From assembly GCA_015056045.1 (NCBI GenBank), contig SVGZ01000012.1, forward strand, positions 1 to 64,000: 64,000 bases of DNA, written 5' to 3'. The notes below the pieces were generated by a model. It made no database searches. It was not told where the DNA came from and saw nothing but the letters and a program-made list of their open reading frames with translations. The position numbers and the translations under genes are program-made. Positions within the stretch are counted from its first letter, which is position 1. Each line of letters opens with the position of its first letter. The stretch is from Clostridiales bacterium. Its GTDB lineage: Bacteria > Bacillota > Clostridia > Christensenellales > Christensenellaceae. Of the stretch, positions 32,362 to 42,756 are shown one piece after another.

Positions 32362-34290
32362 TTAAGCCTTGAAATTATCGATCTTGTTGAAGTTTGCGTA
32401 AAGGTTGATATATTCTTTGCGCGGGTTTGCATCGTCGCCCATGAGCTTTGAAACGATGCTGTCCGCAACGAGGCGATCCTGCACATCGACACGGAGAAGG
32501 ACTCTGTTTTCCGGGTCAAGCGTCGTTTCCCAAAGTTCCTCCGGGTTCATTTCGCCAAGGCCTTTGAAGCGCTTGACTTCGCATCCTCTGCCCATTTCCT
32601 TCTTCAGCTGTTCGAGCTGCTCTTCCGTATGCGCATACTGTGTTTTCTGCCTGCGCTTTGCAACGCTGTAAAGCGGCGGCTGCGCAATATAGACATGGCC
32701 TGTGTTGATCAGCTCCGGATAATAGCGGAAGAAGAAGGTCAGAAGGATCGCGCGGATATGTGCACCATCCTGATCGGCATCGGCCAGAATAATGATCTTG
32801 TCATATTTCAGGTTTTTGATATTGAAGGTCGATTCAAAACCGCATCCGAGCGCCGTGATGATCGAACGGAATTCTTCATTGGCCAAAACCTGTTCGATTT
32901 TTTTCTTTTCAACATTCAGCGGCTTGCCTCTGAGCGGCAAAATCGCCTGAAACTTTCTGTCTCTGCCGGATTTTGCACTGCCGCCGGCGCTGTCGCCCTC
33001 AACGATAAATAGCTCGTTTTTCTTGTAATCCCTGCCTGTACAGGAAGAAAGCTTACCGATCAGCGGTGCGGTATCTGCTTTTAATTTTTCGCGTGCGACC
33101 TGTTTTGCTTTTTTGGTATATTCGCGGACTTTTGCGGCGTTGATCGCCTTTTCCGCAATTTTCTGGCAAACGCCTGCGTTGTTGAGATCCTGGAAATATT
33201 CCGTCAAGCCTTCGAGGACGATCGCCTCGACAGCGACTCTTGCCGCAGCATTGCCGAGTCTTGTCTTTGTCTGCCCTTCAAACTGTGCGTTTTTGATCTT
33301 GATGGAAACCGCTGCAGCGAGACCTTCGCGGAAGTCATCGCCTTCAAAGCTGATCTTTTCCTTATTGTTCTGCATAAACTCCGTCATGGTTTTGGTAACG
33401 GCGCTGCGGAAACCAGTGACGTGCATACCGCCATCGGGCGTGGAAATATTATTGACGAAGGAAGTGACATTTTCTTCCGTTCCTTCGGTATACTGCATCG
33501 CTACGGAAACCTGAATACCGTCTCTTTCGCCGCTGATCTTGATCGGGATCTCGTTGATCGTCTTTTTGTTTTCGTTCATTGCGGAGACATAATCCGCAAG
33601 ACCGCCGACAAAGTTATATTGTACCGTCTTTTCGGGCTTCTGCCTCTGGTCACGGAGTGTGATCGTGATGCCTTCGACAAGGTAAGCGAGCGTTTTTAAG
33701 CGCTTTGCGACCTGATCAAAATGAATATTCGTTTCGTCAAAGATCTCACCATCGGGCATGAAGGTTGTTTTAGTGCCGTGCTTGCTGGCTTTGCCGATGA
33801 CTTTCAGTGCTTCATCCGGTACGCCTGCATAGATCTTGCCGTTTTTGACATAGGAGCTGTAACGCTGATAATAGTGCTTCCCATCGAGGAAAACTTCGAC
33901 CGTTGTCCATTTGGAAAGCGCATTGACGACAGCTGCACCAACACCGTGCAGACCGCCTGCATAGGCATAGTTCGAATCGGAAAATTTACCGCCGGCATGG
34001 AGCTTCGTCATGATGACCTCAACGCCGGAGATTTTCAGCTCCGGGTGAAGACCAACGGGGATCCCTCTGCCGTTATCCTCAACGGAAATACTGCCATCGG
34101 GCAGCAATATGACCTCTACCTTATCGGCGTGTCCGTTTGCCGCTTCGTCTATGGAATTATCAACGATCTCCCAAAGCAGGTGATGAAGACCTCGGGAGCC
34201 TGTCGTCCCGATATACATACCGGGTCTTCTGCGGACTGCCTCGAGCCCTTCCATTACTTCGATATCGGATACGGTGTAGCTTTTCTGCAT
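32362..34290 (-). CDS. parE: Type IIA topoisomerase subunit B, probably topoisomerase IV ParE
   Basis: 642 residues. GHKL ATPase: EIVDNSIDEA, VEDNGRGIPVG, YAGGLHGVGAAVVNALS and the transducer. The TOPRIM domain has LFIVEGDSAGGSAKSGRDRKFQAILPLRGK and DADQDGAHIR. SRGLHHL and GLHGVGA-type features lean to ParE. Pairs with the downstream subunit A. Promoter at 34346-34375, and a short GTGCG/CGCAC stem in its 5' leader. Confidence 0.84.
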   Translation of the reverse strand: MQKSYTVSDIEVMEGLEAVRRRPGMYIGTTGSRGLHHLLWEIVDNSIDEAANGHADKVEVILLPDGSISVEDNGRGIPVGLHPELKISGVEVIMTKLHAGGKFSDSNYAYAGGLHGVGAAVVNALSKWTTVEVFLDGKHYYQRYSSYVKNGKIYAGVPDEALKVIGKASKHGTKTTFMPDGEIFDETNIHFDQVAKRLKTLAYLVEGITITLRDQRQKPEKTVQYNFVGGLADYVSAMNENKKTINEIPIKISGERDGIQVSVAMQYTEGTEENVTSFVNNISTPDGGMHVTGFRSAVTKTMTEFMQNNKEKISFEGDDFREGLAAAVSIKIKNAQFEGQTKTRLGNAAARVAVEAIVLEGLTEYFQDLNNAGVCQKIAEKAINAAKVREYTKKAKQVAREKLKADTAPLIGKLSSCTGRDYKKNELFIVEGDSAGGSAKSGRDRKFQAILPLRGKPLNVEKKKIEQVLANEEFRSIITALGCGFESTFNIKNLKYDKIIILADADQDGAHIRAILLTFFFRYYPELINTGHVYIAQPPLYSVAKRRQKTQYAHTEEQLEQLKKEMGRGCEVKRFKGLGEMNPEELWETTLDPENRVLLRVDVQDRLVADSIVSKLMGDDANPRKEYINLYANFNKIDNFKA

Positions 34291-34345
34291 TCTTTTACCA
34301 TCCTGAAATTCTTACTGCATGTGCGCCTATACGCACGGTTTTTTT

Positions 34346-34375
34346 ATTATACACCAAAAGGAATCTCTTTTTCAA
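34346..34375 (-). promoter_or_regulatory. Promoter of parE-parC
   Basis: Leftward TTGAAA (34375-34370), 18-base spacer, TATAAT (34351-34346). Confidence 0.7.
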
Positions 34376-34406
34376 ATTTTACCGGAATTATGCGGATTTT
34401 TTACAC

Positions 34407-37400
34407 TTAATCCACAGAAAGTGCGATCCCGGGTCTGAGGAAGAAGAGATATTTTTCCTTGACAGGTCTCTGCCAGATCTCCGAAACGGCAAAGGTGTAC
34501 ATTTCCATCTGTTTGTGATAATGCTCCGCCAATGTAAAGATCGTATCGGGCGATGCGTGGTTGGATTTATAGTCGACGATGACGAGGCCGTCCTCTTCCT
34601 CAAAGATCATATCGATGATACCGCCGACCAAAATCTTTTCACCCGGTGCTTCATAACCCAGATATTCCGCATCAACAGCAACGCAGAAAGGCAATTCGCG
34701 GTAAATGCGCTTCGCTTTGCGGATGCGTTCCGCCAGTTCGCTTTCAAAGAAATTTGCAATAAAACCGGCATTGCGGATGAGCTGCGCAGCTTCATCTCTG
34801 GAAATGATCTCTTTTTCGCGCAGAACACCAACCTGTGAAATGACGTCTGCTTTTGTCCTGAGGGTTTCCGGGGCTCGTTCCATAAAAAGATGCACGAGCG
34901 TACCGAAAGCTGCACCCGTATCGCCTTTTCTTGCGGTAAAATCGCCCGCATAATCGCCTTCGATCGCCTCATATTCCGGAAGAAGCCAGCTGACGCCTAC
35001 CCATGAAGGCACAGATGGCTTGTCATAGCGGATAAATTCCGCCGCAGGTTTTGTATAGGCCGACCTTAAAAGTTCTTCAATCTCCTGTTTTGCCTGTTCT
35101 TCTCTTGTTTCAATATGTTTGGGCAGGCAGATATTGAGTCTGATATTCGCATCTGCTGCTGTACCACCGAAAGCACGCATGTCTGCCGCTGCGTTGACGA
35201 TCCACGTGAGGATATTCCCTGCACGCAGATAGGCATAGGCATCTGCAACGGGCATCATCATTTTTTCAAGGCTTTCCTCGCTCTTGATGCGGCCGCTGAT
35301 GATGAGCAGACTCTCTGCACGCGTCATGGCAACATATAAAATGCGGAGTTCTTCGCTTCGGGATTCGAATTTTTTGATATTCGCCACGATGCTCTTGCAG
35401 GCGGAAGATTCCGTCAGGTGTGCATTTTCGTCGATAATATCCATCGCAAGCCCTGTGCGCTTATGCCAGATGACTCTTTTTCGCAGATCATCGTCATTAA
35501 AGCCTTTTTCCGTCGAAGCCAGAATAACAACAGGGAACTGCAGACCTTTGCTCTTGTGAACGGTCATGATGGAAACGCTGTCCTGTTTTTCCTCTTCATG
35601 TTCAAAAAGCGGGAGTGCACCACTCGAAAGGTAAATTTCTTCGAGTTTTTCCGCAAGTTCGGCCAAAGAACGGACGCTTCCCGCTGTTTCAAGGCAGCCC
35701 GTAAAGAAAGCATCAAATCTTGCCGCAGCCATTTCGCCATTGGGCAAGGTTTCAAGAGAAGCTAAAAACTGCGTTTCTGTTTTGAGGTAAGACAAAAAGT
35801 CTGCAATACCCAAAGCCTTTGCATAGACACGCCATTTTTCGATGCGTGCATAGAAAAGGCGGCATTTTTCCGCAAGAACATCCGTTCCTTCCTTATATTT
35901 CATAAAAGCAGTCCTGAAACTGCCGGAAACATCGACCATGCGGATCTGTGCCAGTTCCGCTTCGTCAAAAACGCCGATATGGCTGCGCATAACGGAGATC
36001 AGCGCAATATCCGAATAGAAGCCGTCGATCAGCTTTAAGATATTGATAAAAATGAGCATAGGGCTCATTGCCTGTTTGCTTGGTGTTTTGCCGACGGGAA
36101 TCCCCGCATTTTCGAGATAGTCCGTCAAAGCCGGAATCGTTTTTTCCTTTCCGCCGCGGAAAAGCACACAGAAATCGCCCCAGCTGAGCGTTTTTCCGTT
36201 GAGCGTTTTCCCATACAGCGAAAGGATACGATCTGCAATATTGGAAAATTCCGCTTCGGCTTTTTCGCCTTCAAGGTCAAGCGTCAGCATGAGTTCCATG
36301 CCGCCGTTTTCGTCGTTTTCACGCATGGGGATGAGCTCTTCTCGTTCGTCATAATCGATCTCGCCGAAATCTCTGCTCATGAGCCTGCGCATGATATGGT
36401 TCAGCGGAGCCGTTACCGCAGGAAGTGAACGGAAATTTTCGTTCATGCGGATAAGCCTTGCCTCTGCCGTGCCTTTTTCAAAAGCATCGACTTTGCCCGA
36501 AAAGATCATCGGGTCTGCCAAGCGGAAGCGATAGATGCTCTGTTTGATGTCACCGACCATGAATTTACCGCCGGGTCTTGCGATCCTCGATAAGAGTTCT
36601 TCCTGGATCGGGTTCGTATCCTGATATTCGTCCACGAAAATATGGTCATATCTGCCGCGATATTCCTCCGCAACGAGTTCATTTTTCAGAAGTTCGTTGG
36701 CAAAATGCATCATATCGTCAAAGTCCATGGCATTGCGTGCCGCTTTTTTCGCCATATATTTTTCTTCAAAGCGCAAAAGGACCGTCAGGAAAGCAGCCGT
36801 TTCCCTGCGCATATAGTCGCTTTCGCTTGCAGGGAGCTGCGGCGAATAGTCTGCCAGTTCATTTATGGAATCCTTGATGCTCTCACGGTAGCTCTTGAGC
36901 AATTCCTTATCTTCTTCCGGGCTGAGCTTCGAAGTCAGGCGTGAAAGCTTGAATTCTTCGGCGTTTCTTTTTGTGATCTCCGCATCGTCGGTGTGTTTTT
37001 TGATCGCAGCCAGAAGTGTTCTGTCTGCAATATCCTTTTCGAGCTGCTTATCCCAGCCATTTTTCCTGTCAAGCTCAATAGAAGCATCCAAGAGTGCAAG
37101 CGCACGGGCTGCACAAACTTCCCTTTCCTTTTTTAAAACTTCCGCATAGTCAAAGCTCTTTTCGGAAGCTTCCCGCAGGAAATCCATGCGTTCGGGAAGG
37201 CTGTTCACATAATCATAAAGGCTGAACAGAATGGCAGATAAACTGTTGTCATTTCGCTCAGCATATTTCCCGCGAAGAGAAAGAAAATCTGCATTTTCCT
37301 CTGTATAAAGCTCTTCAAAAGCCTCTTCCATCGCATAATTGCGGACGAGCATCATTTCTTCGTTGCCAAGGCTTCGTGTCATGGTCCTGTTTTCGGAAAG

Positions 37401-37730
37401 CAGGGTATTTTCGCGGATGATCTTTTGGGCAAAGCTGTGGATCGTGCTGATGTCGGAAAAAGCCGCATATTCTGCCTGAGTCCGCAGGCGCATATCGTCC
37501 TTTTCTTCGGCAAGTTCTGAAAGACGGGCAACAATTCTCTGGCGCATTTCCGCAGCCGCCGCATTCGTAAAGGTACAGATGAGCATCCTGCGGATATCGC
37601 CGCCTTCCAAAACGAGCTGTGCTGCCCTTTCCGATAAGACAGATGTCTTTCCGCTGCCGGCTGCAGCCGATACCAATATATCCGTATTGCGCAGGAAGAT
37701 CGCTTCCTGTTGTTTTTCGGTAAATCTCAT
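34407..37730 (-). CDS. addA: ATP-dependent helicase/nuclease subunit A (AddA)
   Basis: 1107 residues. UvrD-type SF1 helicase: Walker A SAAAGSGKTSVLSERA, DEYQDTNPIQEELL (motif II), VGDIKQSIYRFR (motif III), VHKSKGLQFPVVIL (motif V) and LYVAMTRA (motif VI). The C-terminal RecB-type nuclease domain ends in LVIVDYKSNH, with the metal-binding Asp and catalytic Lys. With AddB it resects double-strand breaks to Chi and loads RecA. Its start overlaps the addB stop (ATGA), and GGAGG sits in the addB tail. Confidence 0.97.
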   Translation of the reverse strand: MRFTEKQQEAIFLRNTDILVSAAAGSGKTSVLSERAAQLVLEGGDIRRMLICTFTNAAAAEMRQRIVARLSELAEEKDDMRLRTQAEYAAFSDISTIHSFAQKIIRENTLLSENRTMTRSLGNEEMMLVRNYAMEEAFEELYTEENADFLSLRGKYAERNDNSLSAILFSLYDYVNSLPERMDFLREASEKSFDYAEVLKKEREVCAARALALLDASIELDRKNGWDKQLEKDIADRTLLAAIKKHTDDAEITKRNAEEFKLSRLTSKLSPEEDKELLKSYRESIKDSINELADYSPQLPASESDYMRRETAAFLTVLLRFEEKYMAKKAARNAMDFDDMMHFANELLKNELVAEEYRGRYDHIFVDEYQDTNPIQEELLSRIARPGGKFMVGDIKQSIYRFRLADPMIFSGKVDAFEKGTAEARLIRMNENFRSLPAVTAPLNHIMRRLMSRDFGEIDYDEREELIPMRENDENGGMELMLTLDLEGEKAEAEFSNIADRILSLYGKTLNGKTLSWGDFCVLFRGGKEKTIPALTDYLENAGIPVGKTPSKQAMSPMLIFINILKLIDGFYSDIALISVMRSHIGVFDEAELAQIRMVDVSGSFRTAFMKYKEGTDVLAEKCRLFYARIEKWRVYAKALGIADFLSYLKTETQFLASLETLPNGEMAAARFDAFFTGCLETAGSVRSLAELAEKLEEIYLSSGALPLFEHEEEKQDSVSIMTVHKSKGLQFPVVILASTEKGFNDDDLRKRVIWHKRTGLAMDIIDENAHLTESSACKSIVANIKKFESRSEELRILYVAMTRAESLLIISGRIKSEESLEKMMMPVADAYAYLRAGNILTWIVNAAADMRAFGGTAADANIRLNICLPKHIETREEQAKQEIEELLRSAYTKPAAEFIRYDKPSVPSWVGVSWLLPEYEAIEGDYAGDFTARKGDTGAAFGTLVHLFMERAPETLRTKADVISQVGVLREKEIISRDEAAQLIRNAGFIANFFESELAERIRKAKRIYRELPFCVAVDAEYLGYEAPGEKILVGGIIDMIFEEEDGLVIVDYKSNHASPDTIFTLAEHYHKQMEMYTFAVSEIWQRPVKEKYLFFLRPGIALSVD

Positions 37731-40700
37731 CTTTCGAGTGCCTCCAGAATCTCCTGTTTGCCGACTTTATAGCCTTCTTTTGCCATGCAGTTGCCGTCAT
37801 CCACTCGGCAGATCGAGAGATGCGGGCAATAGCGGCAAGGCAATTTATCCATAAGCAAGAGCGGTCTGATCTCTATATTGCCGCCATAAATGCGGACGGC
37901 AGCATCACCGATCAGCTTTTTGGTATAGTTCAGCATTGCGGCCATTTCTTCCCTTGTAAAGCCTGCTTCGCTGCGGATGGGCATATTTTCATCGGATGAC
38001 GTGCGCAGTGCCATCGAAAACAGCTCTTTTTCGCCGTTATCGAGTGCTTCCATGGCGGTTTTTTCCGCCAAAAGGAATCCGCTCATCCTGTATTTTTTCA
38101 TTCTTTCGCCATATTCATCTTCGGGCGTGACCATCGGCAGGTTGATTTTGAAATAGAAACCGCCTGCAGGCACAGCCGAACGGTATTTCGTCAGGTTAAG
38201 CACCGCCAGCAAATAGACCATGAGCTGAATATCGACACCATAGAAAAGCTCTGTCAATTCAAAGCCTTTGTTGCCGGTCTTATAGTCAACGACACGGATA
38301 TATTTTTCGCCGTCCGCTTCGGCAATATCGAGCCTGTCGATCTTACCGCGGATGGCAATTTCTCCGAGCGGTGTTTTGACCGTAAAATCATTCCAGAAAC
38401 CAAAACCGATCTCGCTGCCTGCGACTTCGATAGAGGTTCCCATCAGCTGATCACGGATCGCCTTTGCGGAATAGCGGACTTCTTCCTTTAAGCGTTTTGC
38501 CAGATACGCATAGCGGCCGCTTTCACGCATGACCTCTCTGTTGTGTTCAAAAAGTGCCTGTTCTGCGGCTTTATCCACATATTCATCGAGCGTTTCGTCG
38601 GAAAGCTCTGCCCATTTTTCTTTTGCGGATAAAATGTTGCGCGTGAGCGTTTCCATCGCGGCGTGTGCATAAGTACCCGTTGTGGCTGCAGTTTCTTCAA
38701 AAGATTCCGTTTCCTGCGGGCGCAGACCGTATTCGATATAATGCCTGTAGGGGCAGCTGTAATATGTTTCGATCGAAGAGACGCTGCCTTTCATTCCGCC
38801 GTAAAGCGCTTTTGCCGCTTCACGGGTCAGGCTTGCCGGTATGTTTTTCATCGTCAGCTGCGGGATCATCGAGGTCAGTCTTTCCCTTGCTTCTAAATTC
38901 TTGATATAGGCTGGCAGGATCTTTGTTTCCGCACCTAAAAGCCCTTGCCTGAGTTCCCTTGCCATCATGCGCAGACCGCCTTCGATCGTGACGGGCATGC
39001 TTTCGCCAAAGATTTCCATCTGCGGGAAAATCGAGAGAAGCTGTGCGATCATATACGATGGCTGCCCTGCCTCTTTGTTATAACAGATATCGAGTTTTTT
39101 GGTGTTTTTGATCAGGCGCTTGATGTAGCGTTTCTGTTCGTCGCTGTCCATCGTACCGGGGAAAAATTCTTCCTCACGGCAGAGCATCTCCGTTTCATGC
39201 GGCAAAAGGAGCTGCGCACCATCCGCATTGGCACTCGGCAAAACGCCGTCGTTTGCACCGACGATGATAACATAATGCACATCGGAATAAATACCGTGCG
39301 TAATACTGCCGACCTGTACCTGATCGCTCATCGGCGGCACTGTCGAAATATCCGCACCCGAAAAACCGGAAGACAGAATATCCCTGAATTCTTCCGCATG
39401 CAGAGGTCTGTGGAGGAGGAGTTCCATCTGCATAAAGACGCTCTCCATTTTTTCCATAACCTGCTTTTCAAAGCCTGCTTCTTCGGCAAGGCCGTAATCT
39501 TCAAACAATGCAGCGCGTTCTTCCGTTTTTGCGGCAAGCTGTGTTTCATGGGTAAAACGGCGCAGAGAAGCAATACGTTCGGCTGCTGTTTTCATGCCGC
39601 GCATATCTTCTTCGAGCAATAATAAGGGAAAAACCGCACGACTGCGCAGAGCTTCCACTTTTTCGGTATCGCCTCTGCGGAATTCGCGCTTCATATGGAA
39701 ACCACGGATCCCGTATTCTTTCATATAAATGACGAGCTGCTCCGTTTCTTCCTCTGTGATCGGTAAAAAACCGCTTTTGACAAGGCGCAGGACCGCATCA
39801 TCATCCCATTTTTCTGCCGCTTCGAGTGCGGTGATCACGAACTCTGCCGATTTGCTGTCGGAAAGGCTTCTCTTGCCGCCAAGGAAATAGGGAATACCGT
39901 TTTTCATAAAAACATCGCGGATGATATGGGCATAATCCGCAGGATTCTGCATGACGAGTGCAACCTCTCGCATACGGTGATTTTGTGTATATTTGAGAAT
40001 TTCCGCAGCAGCCGTTTCGATCTCGGTTTCTCTTGTTCCCGTGCAGAAAATGCGGATATTTTCGGGCTTAATATCGCCGGCTCTTGCGCCCATAAAAAGT
40101 CTTTCTTCCGCAAGCGCAATATCAAGAGGTCTTTCGACTTTACCTTCGAGATGCTGGATCTCAATATCATTTTGCAGCTGTGCAAGCCTTCTTACCGCAG
40201 AGAGATTTTCATCGCCCTGCAGGAGCAATCGCACATCCGTATATTGTGAAAGCGTATCGATATAGCCGATCCTTCTGCCGGGGAATACATCGAATCCGTA
40301 AATAATAATATCGGAAGAGGAAACATATTCGCTTTCCCTGATATTTTCGCAGGCAAGCGACTCCATATCGGCATAATCGGGCGTTTTCCCGAGCTGTTCC
40401 GCAATTTCCTGATAAATTTTTGCCGTATCCGCAAGCTTGATCCCTGCAGTTCCGCCGATCTTTTCCGATAGTTCCTGTGTGCGTTCGGGGCTGATGCCTT
40501 CCTGCATCAATGCACGGATAAAAGACGCTGTTTTTTTATGGATCTCCGGGTCTTTGCTCATGGAAAGCGCCTGCATCGGCAAGCGACCGATCGCATCCGC
40601 AGATAAAAGCGACAAGCCTTCGATGCTCATGCTTTTTTTCGCTCTGCCGCCGATTTCGGATAAAAGCTGTGCGGTGAGCTTTTCAAAAGTCATCGTACGG

Positions 40701-40879
40701 ACGTGCATATAGCCCGCAACATGGCAGGCTTCGATGATCTGCCTGTCCATGAGGAAAGTCGCCTGTGCCGGCACTAATATCAAAAGCTGTCTGTCCTTTT
40801 TTTCAAGCGCTGTTTTTGCCTCAGCCATCAGGTAAGACAAAAGCAATTCTTGTTCGTTTGAAAGCAGGATTCTGAGCAT
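37727..40879 (-). CDS. addB: Helicase-exonuclease subunit B (AddB)
   Basis: 1050 residues. N-terminal degenerate helicase part (ILVPAQATFLMDRQII), central VGANDGVLPS, and C-terminal RecB-like nuclease with IRVVDYKTG. Near the end Cys residues in LPCRYCPHLSICR plus an earlier SCPYRHY Cys make the 4Fe-4S cluster typical of AddB. Partner of AddA in double-strand-break repair. GGAGG precedes the ATG; a TATAAT at 40914-40909 (leftward) is its probable -10 box. Confidence 0.96.
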   Translation of the reverse strand: MLRILLSNEQELLLSYLMAEAKTALEKKDRQLLILVPAQATFLMDRQIIEACHVAGYMHVRTMTFEKLTAQLLSEIGGRAKKSMSIEGLSLLSADAIGRLPMQALSMSKDPEIHKKTASFIRALMQEGISPERTQELSEKIGGTAGIKLADTAKIYQEIAEQLGKTPDYADMESLACENIRESEYVSSSDIIIYGFDVFPGRRIGYIDTLSQYTDVRLLLQGDENLSAVRRLAQLQNDIEIQHLEGKVERPLDIALAEERLFMGARAGDIKPENIRIFCTGTRETEIETAAAEILKYTQNHRMREVALVMQNPADYAHIIRDVFMKNGIPYFLGGKRSLSDSKSAEFVITALEAAEKWDDDAVLRLVKSGFLPITEEETEQLVIYMKEYGIRGFHMKREFRRGDTEKVEALRSRAVFPLLLLEEDMRGMKTAAERIASLRRFTHETQLAAKTEERAALFEDYGLAEEAGFEKQVMEKMESVFMQMELLLHRPLHAEEFRDILSSGFSGADISTVPPMSDQVQVGSITHGIYSDVHYVIIVGANDGVLPSANADGAQLLLPHETEMLCREEEFFPGTMDSDEQKRYIKRLIKNTKKLDICYNKEAGQPSYMIAQLLSIFPQMEIFGESMPVTIEGGLRMMARELRQGLLGAETKILPAYIKNLEARERLTSMIPQLTMKNIPASLTREAAKALYGGMKGSVSSIETYYSCPYRHYIEYGLRPQETESFEETAATTGTYAHAAMETLTRNILSAKEKWAELSDETLDEYVDKAAEQALFEHNREVMRESGRYAYLAKRLKEEVRYSAKAIRDQLMGTSIEVAGSEIGFGFWNDFTVKTPLGEIAIRGKIDRLDIAEADGEKYIRVVDYKTGNKGFELTELFYGVDIQLMVYLLAVLNLTKYRSAVPAGGFYFKINLPMVTPEDEYGERMKKYRMSGFLLAEKTAMEALDNGEKELFSMALRTSSDENMPIRSEAGFTREEMAAMLNYTKKLIGDAAVRIYGGNIEIRPLLLMDKLPCRYCPHLSICRVDDGNCMAKEGYKVGKQEILEALER

Positions 40880-41007
40880 AAGTTTGCCTCCGGATCATTG
40901 ATATTTCTATTATACCATAAAATACAGCCCGTTTCGCAAAAAGCATGGGACATAAACGGCGCATCCGCTGCATATATCTGAAAATAATGAAGAAAAGGAG
41001 CTTTATA

Positions 41008-41397
41008 ATGCCCGAAAATAAAACATCACGTTTTTATATAAGAAAAGTTTTGTCCGTTTTGCTGATCGGCCTTGGTTTCGGGCTGATGCTCTATTTTCTT
41101 TCGGGAAAGCTTCCGCTTTTATATATCGTGAGTTTTCTTTGTGATGCCGCGATGGCTTTTTTAAAAAAAGACGGAAAAATCCTTTTCGCACTTTTGCCTG
41201 TTGCGCTTTCCGCTTTTTCGGAATATATCGCTTACGGAACCGCACTTTGCTTCATTGCGTTCTTTTTTGAATTGGTCATTCGCCTGCACATTGCCGCTAA
41301 AGAAGAAAAGCTTTTGTCCTTTTCGATCGGCAGTTTTTCCGCACTCATACCGGCATTCCGCATCTTTACTTTATACAGAGAGCTTTTATTGCGCTAA
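41008..41397 (+). CDS. Small membrane protein of unknown function
   Basis: 129 residues from the ATG at 41008, which has AAAAGGAG seven bases upstream. Four hydrophobic segments (about 13-33, 38-52, 58-72, 75-92) and a further amphipathic stretch near the end; basic termini. No family recognised. A single rightward gene between the leftward addBA and foldase genes, ending in a bidirectional terminator. Confidence 0.7.
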   Translation: MPENKTSRFYIRKVLSVLLIGLGFGLMLYFLSGKLPLLYIVSFLCDAAMAFLKKDGKILFALLPVALSAFSEYIAYGTALCFIAFFFELVIRLHIAAKEEKLLSFSIGSFSALIPAFRIFTLYRELLLR

Positions 41398-41434
41398 CAA
41401 AAAAACGGCATCCTTAACGGATGCCGATCTTATT
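41397..41434. terminator. Bidirectional terminator
   Basis: CGGCATCC (41406-41413) pairs with GGATGCCG (41419-41426). Read leftward it is followed by TTTTTTT, so it ends the foldase-mfd-pth run; rightward the tail is ATCTTATTTT. Confidence 0.88.
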
Positions 41435-42661
41435 TTAGTTCTTCAGTCTGTTTTCATAAACGACGAGGTGATATTCCTCTTTCCATTCTTCCAGGAGTTC
41501 GAGATATGCTTCATATCTTGCATCTTCATAGAGGAAGTTGTAAATATCATCATGGACTTCTTCGAGCGGAATATCGCCTTTATCATCAATACGGACAAGC
41601 TCCATGATATAGTAGCCATAGCCATCGTGATGGATAACTTCGCTCAGCTGACCGGGTGTTTCCAGCTTGATCGCTGCATTGACAACGACAGCAGGGTTCG
41701 AACGCTGGCCGCTGTACACTTCAAAGCCATGTTCGAGGAAGTATTCTTCCTTGGAATAATCATCATCGGAATGGACGATCAGGAGCGTTTCAAAATCCGC
41801 ACCGTTCTTCAGCTGTTCCATGATGTTGTTTGCTTCATCTTCTGCTTTTGCTCTTGCTTTTTCTTTTAAAGCATCGGCTTCTTCGCGTTTGCCGTCTTCA
41901 CGGAGCTCTTTTGCATCTTCACGGATGCCTTCGATATAGTCGACATAGATCACACGGACAAAATATCTGTCTCTCGGGCAATACAGCGGGATAGAGTCGG
42001 ACTGTGCGAGAGCATAGTTATAGATGCTTTCATCCATGTCTTTTCTCTGGATCTCGATATTTTCGTTATACCATGCTTCGATCTCTGCATCTGTCAAGGG
42101 TTCTTCGACGATGACGCGGTCCAAGAGCATTTCCTTTCTGCGCTCTGTGATGAGCTCCTGCAGATAGGAACCGTCGGAAATACCGTATTTCTGCATGACG
42201 TTATATTCAGCGGTATCGCGAAGCTTTTCTTCTGTATAATCCGGATATGCCGGGCGAAGCGTTTCCATTTCGGTCGTGATGATGTTTTCCATCGATTCAA
42301 CATATTCATCGACTTCTTTCTGGAGTTCCGCTTTTTCTTCGTCGGAAAGCTCGGCAATGCCATATTCTTCAAACTTGCGTTCGAGGATCTTTTCTTCAAC
42401 GATGTCGTTTAAAAACTGCATCTTGAGAGAATGGGCAACCGTTTTGCCGTATTCCGTATTCTCAGAGTCCTCGTCGATATAAGCATAGGACTTATAGGTT
42501 TCGTAGTCATCGAGGATGCTGTCTTTTAAGATCTCTTCACCATCGATAACGGCAACGACCTGCAATCTGTCGGACTGTTCATCATATTCGACCATATGAC
42601 AGCCTGCGAGCATGGTCATCATCATGACTACTGCGGCGAGGAACGCCAATCTCTTCTTCAT
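41435..42661 (-). CDS. Lipoprotein peptidyl-prolyl isomerase / foldase (PrsA/SurA-like)
   Basis: 408 residues from the ATG at 42661 (AAAGGAG upstream). The signal peptide ends in the lipobox LAGC at about residue 20. A SurA-N-like helical part (about 40-190) precedes a parvulin-type PPIC domain: FVRVIYVDYIEG, DFETLLIVHSDD, EVIHHDGYGYYIMELVRIDD. Many Asp and Glu. Expected to fold secreted proteins at the outer membrane face. PrsA-type genes next to mfd and pth are a recurrent Bacillota arrangement. Confidence 0.88.
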   Translation of the reverse strand: MKKRLAFLAAVVMMMTMLAGCHMVEYDEQSDRLQVVAVIDGEEILKDSILDDYETYKSYAYIDEDSENTEYGKTVAHSLKMQFLNDIVEEKILERKFEEYGIAELSDEEKAELQKEVDEYVESMENIITTEMETLRPAYPDYTEEKLRDTAEYNVMQKYGISDGSYLQELITERRKEMLLDRVIVEEPLTDAEIEAWYNENIEIQRKDMDESIYNYALAQSDSIPLYCPRDRYFVRVIYVDYIEGIREDAKELREDGKREEADALKEKARAKAEDEANNIMEQLKNGADFETLLIVHSDDDYSKEEYFLEHGFEVYSGQRSNPAVVVNAAIKLETPGQLSEVIHHDGYGYYIMELVRIDDKGDIPLEEVHDDIYNFLYEDARYEAYLELLEEWKEEYHLVVYENRLKN

Positions 42662-42756
42662 AAAATACTCCTTTGTTTCTATACGCGATCTGCTTTTCAA
42701 AAGCAAACTTGATCTCTTCTTGCTGCCGCATCGGCGGCTTTTTAAAAACATTCTTA

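Noticed and set aside
29926-34290. DNA gyrase (gyrB-gyrA)
   Set aside because: The gyrase box is degenerate (QKRAGKG), the ATPase subunit has ParE-like segments, and oriC genes are absent. Topoisomerase IV is preferred, but not proven.
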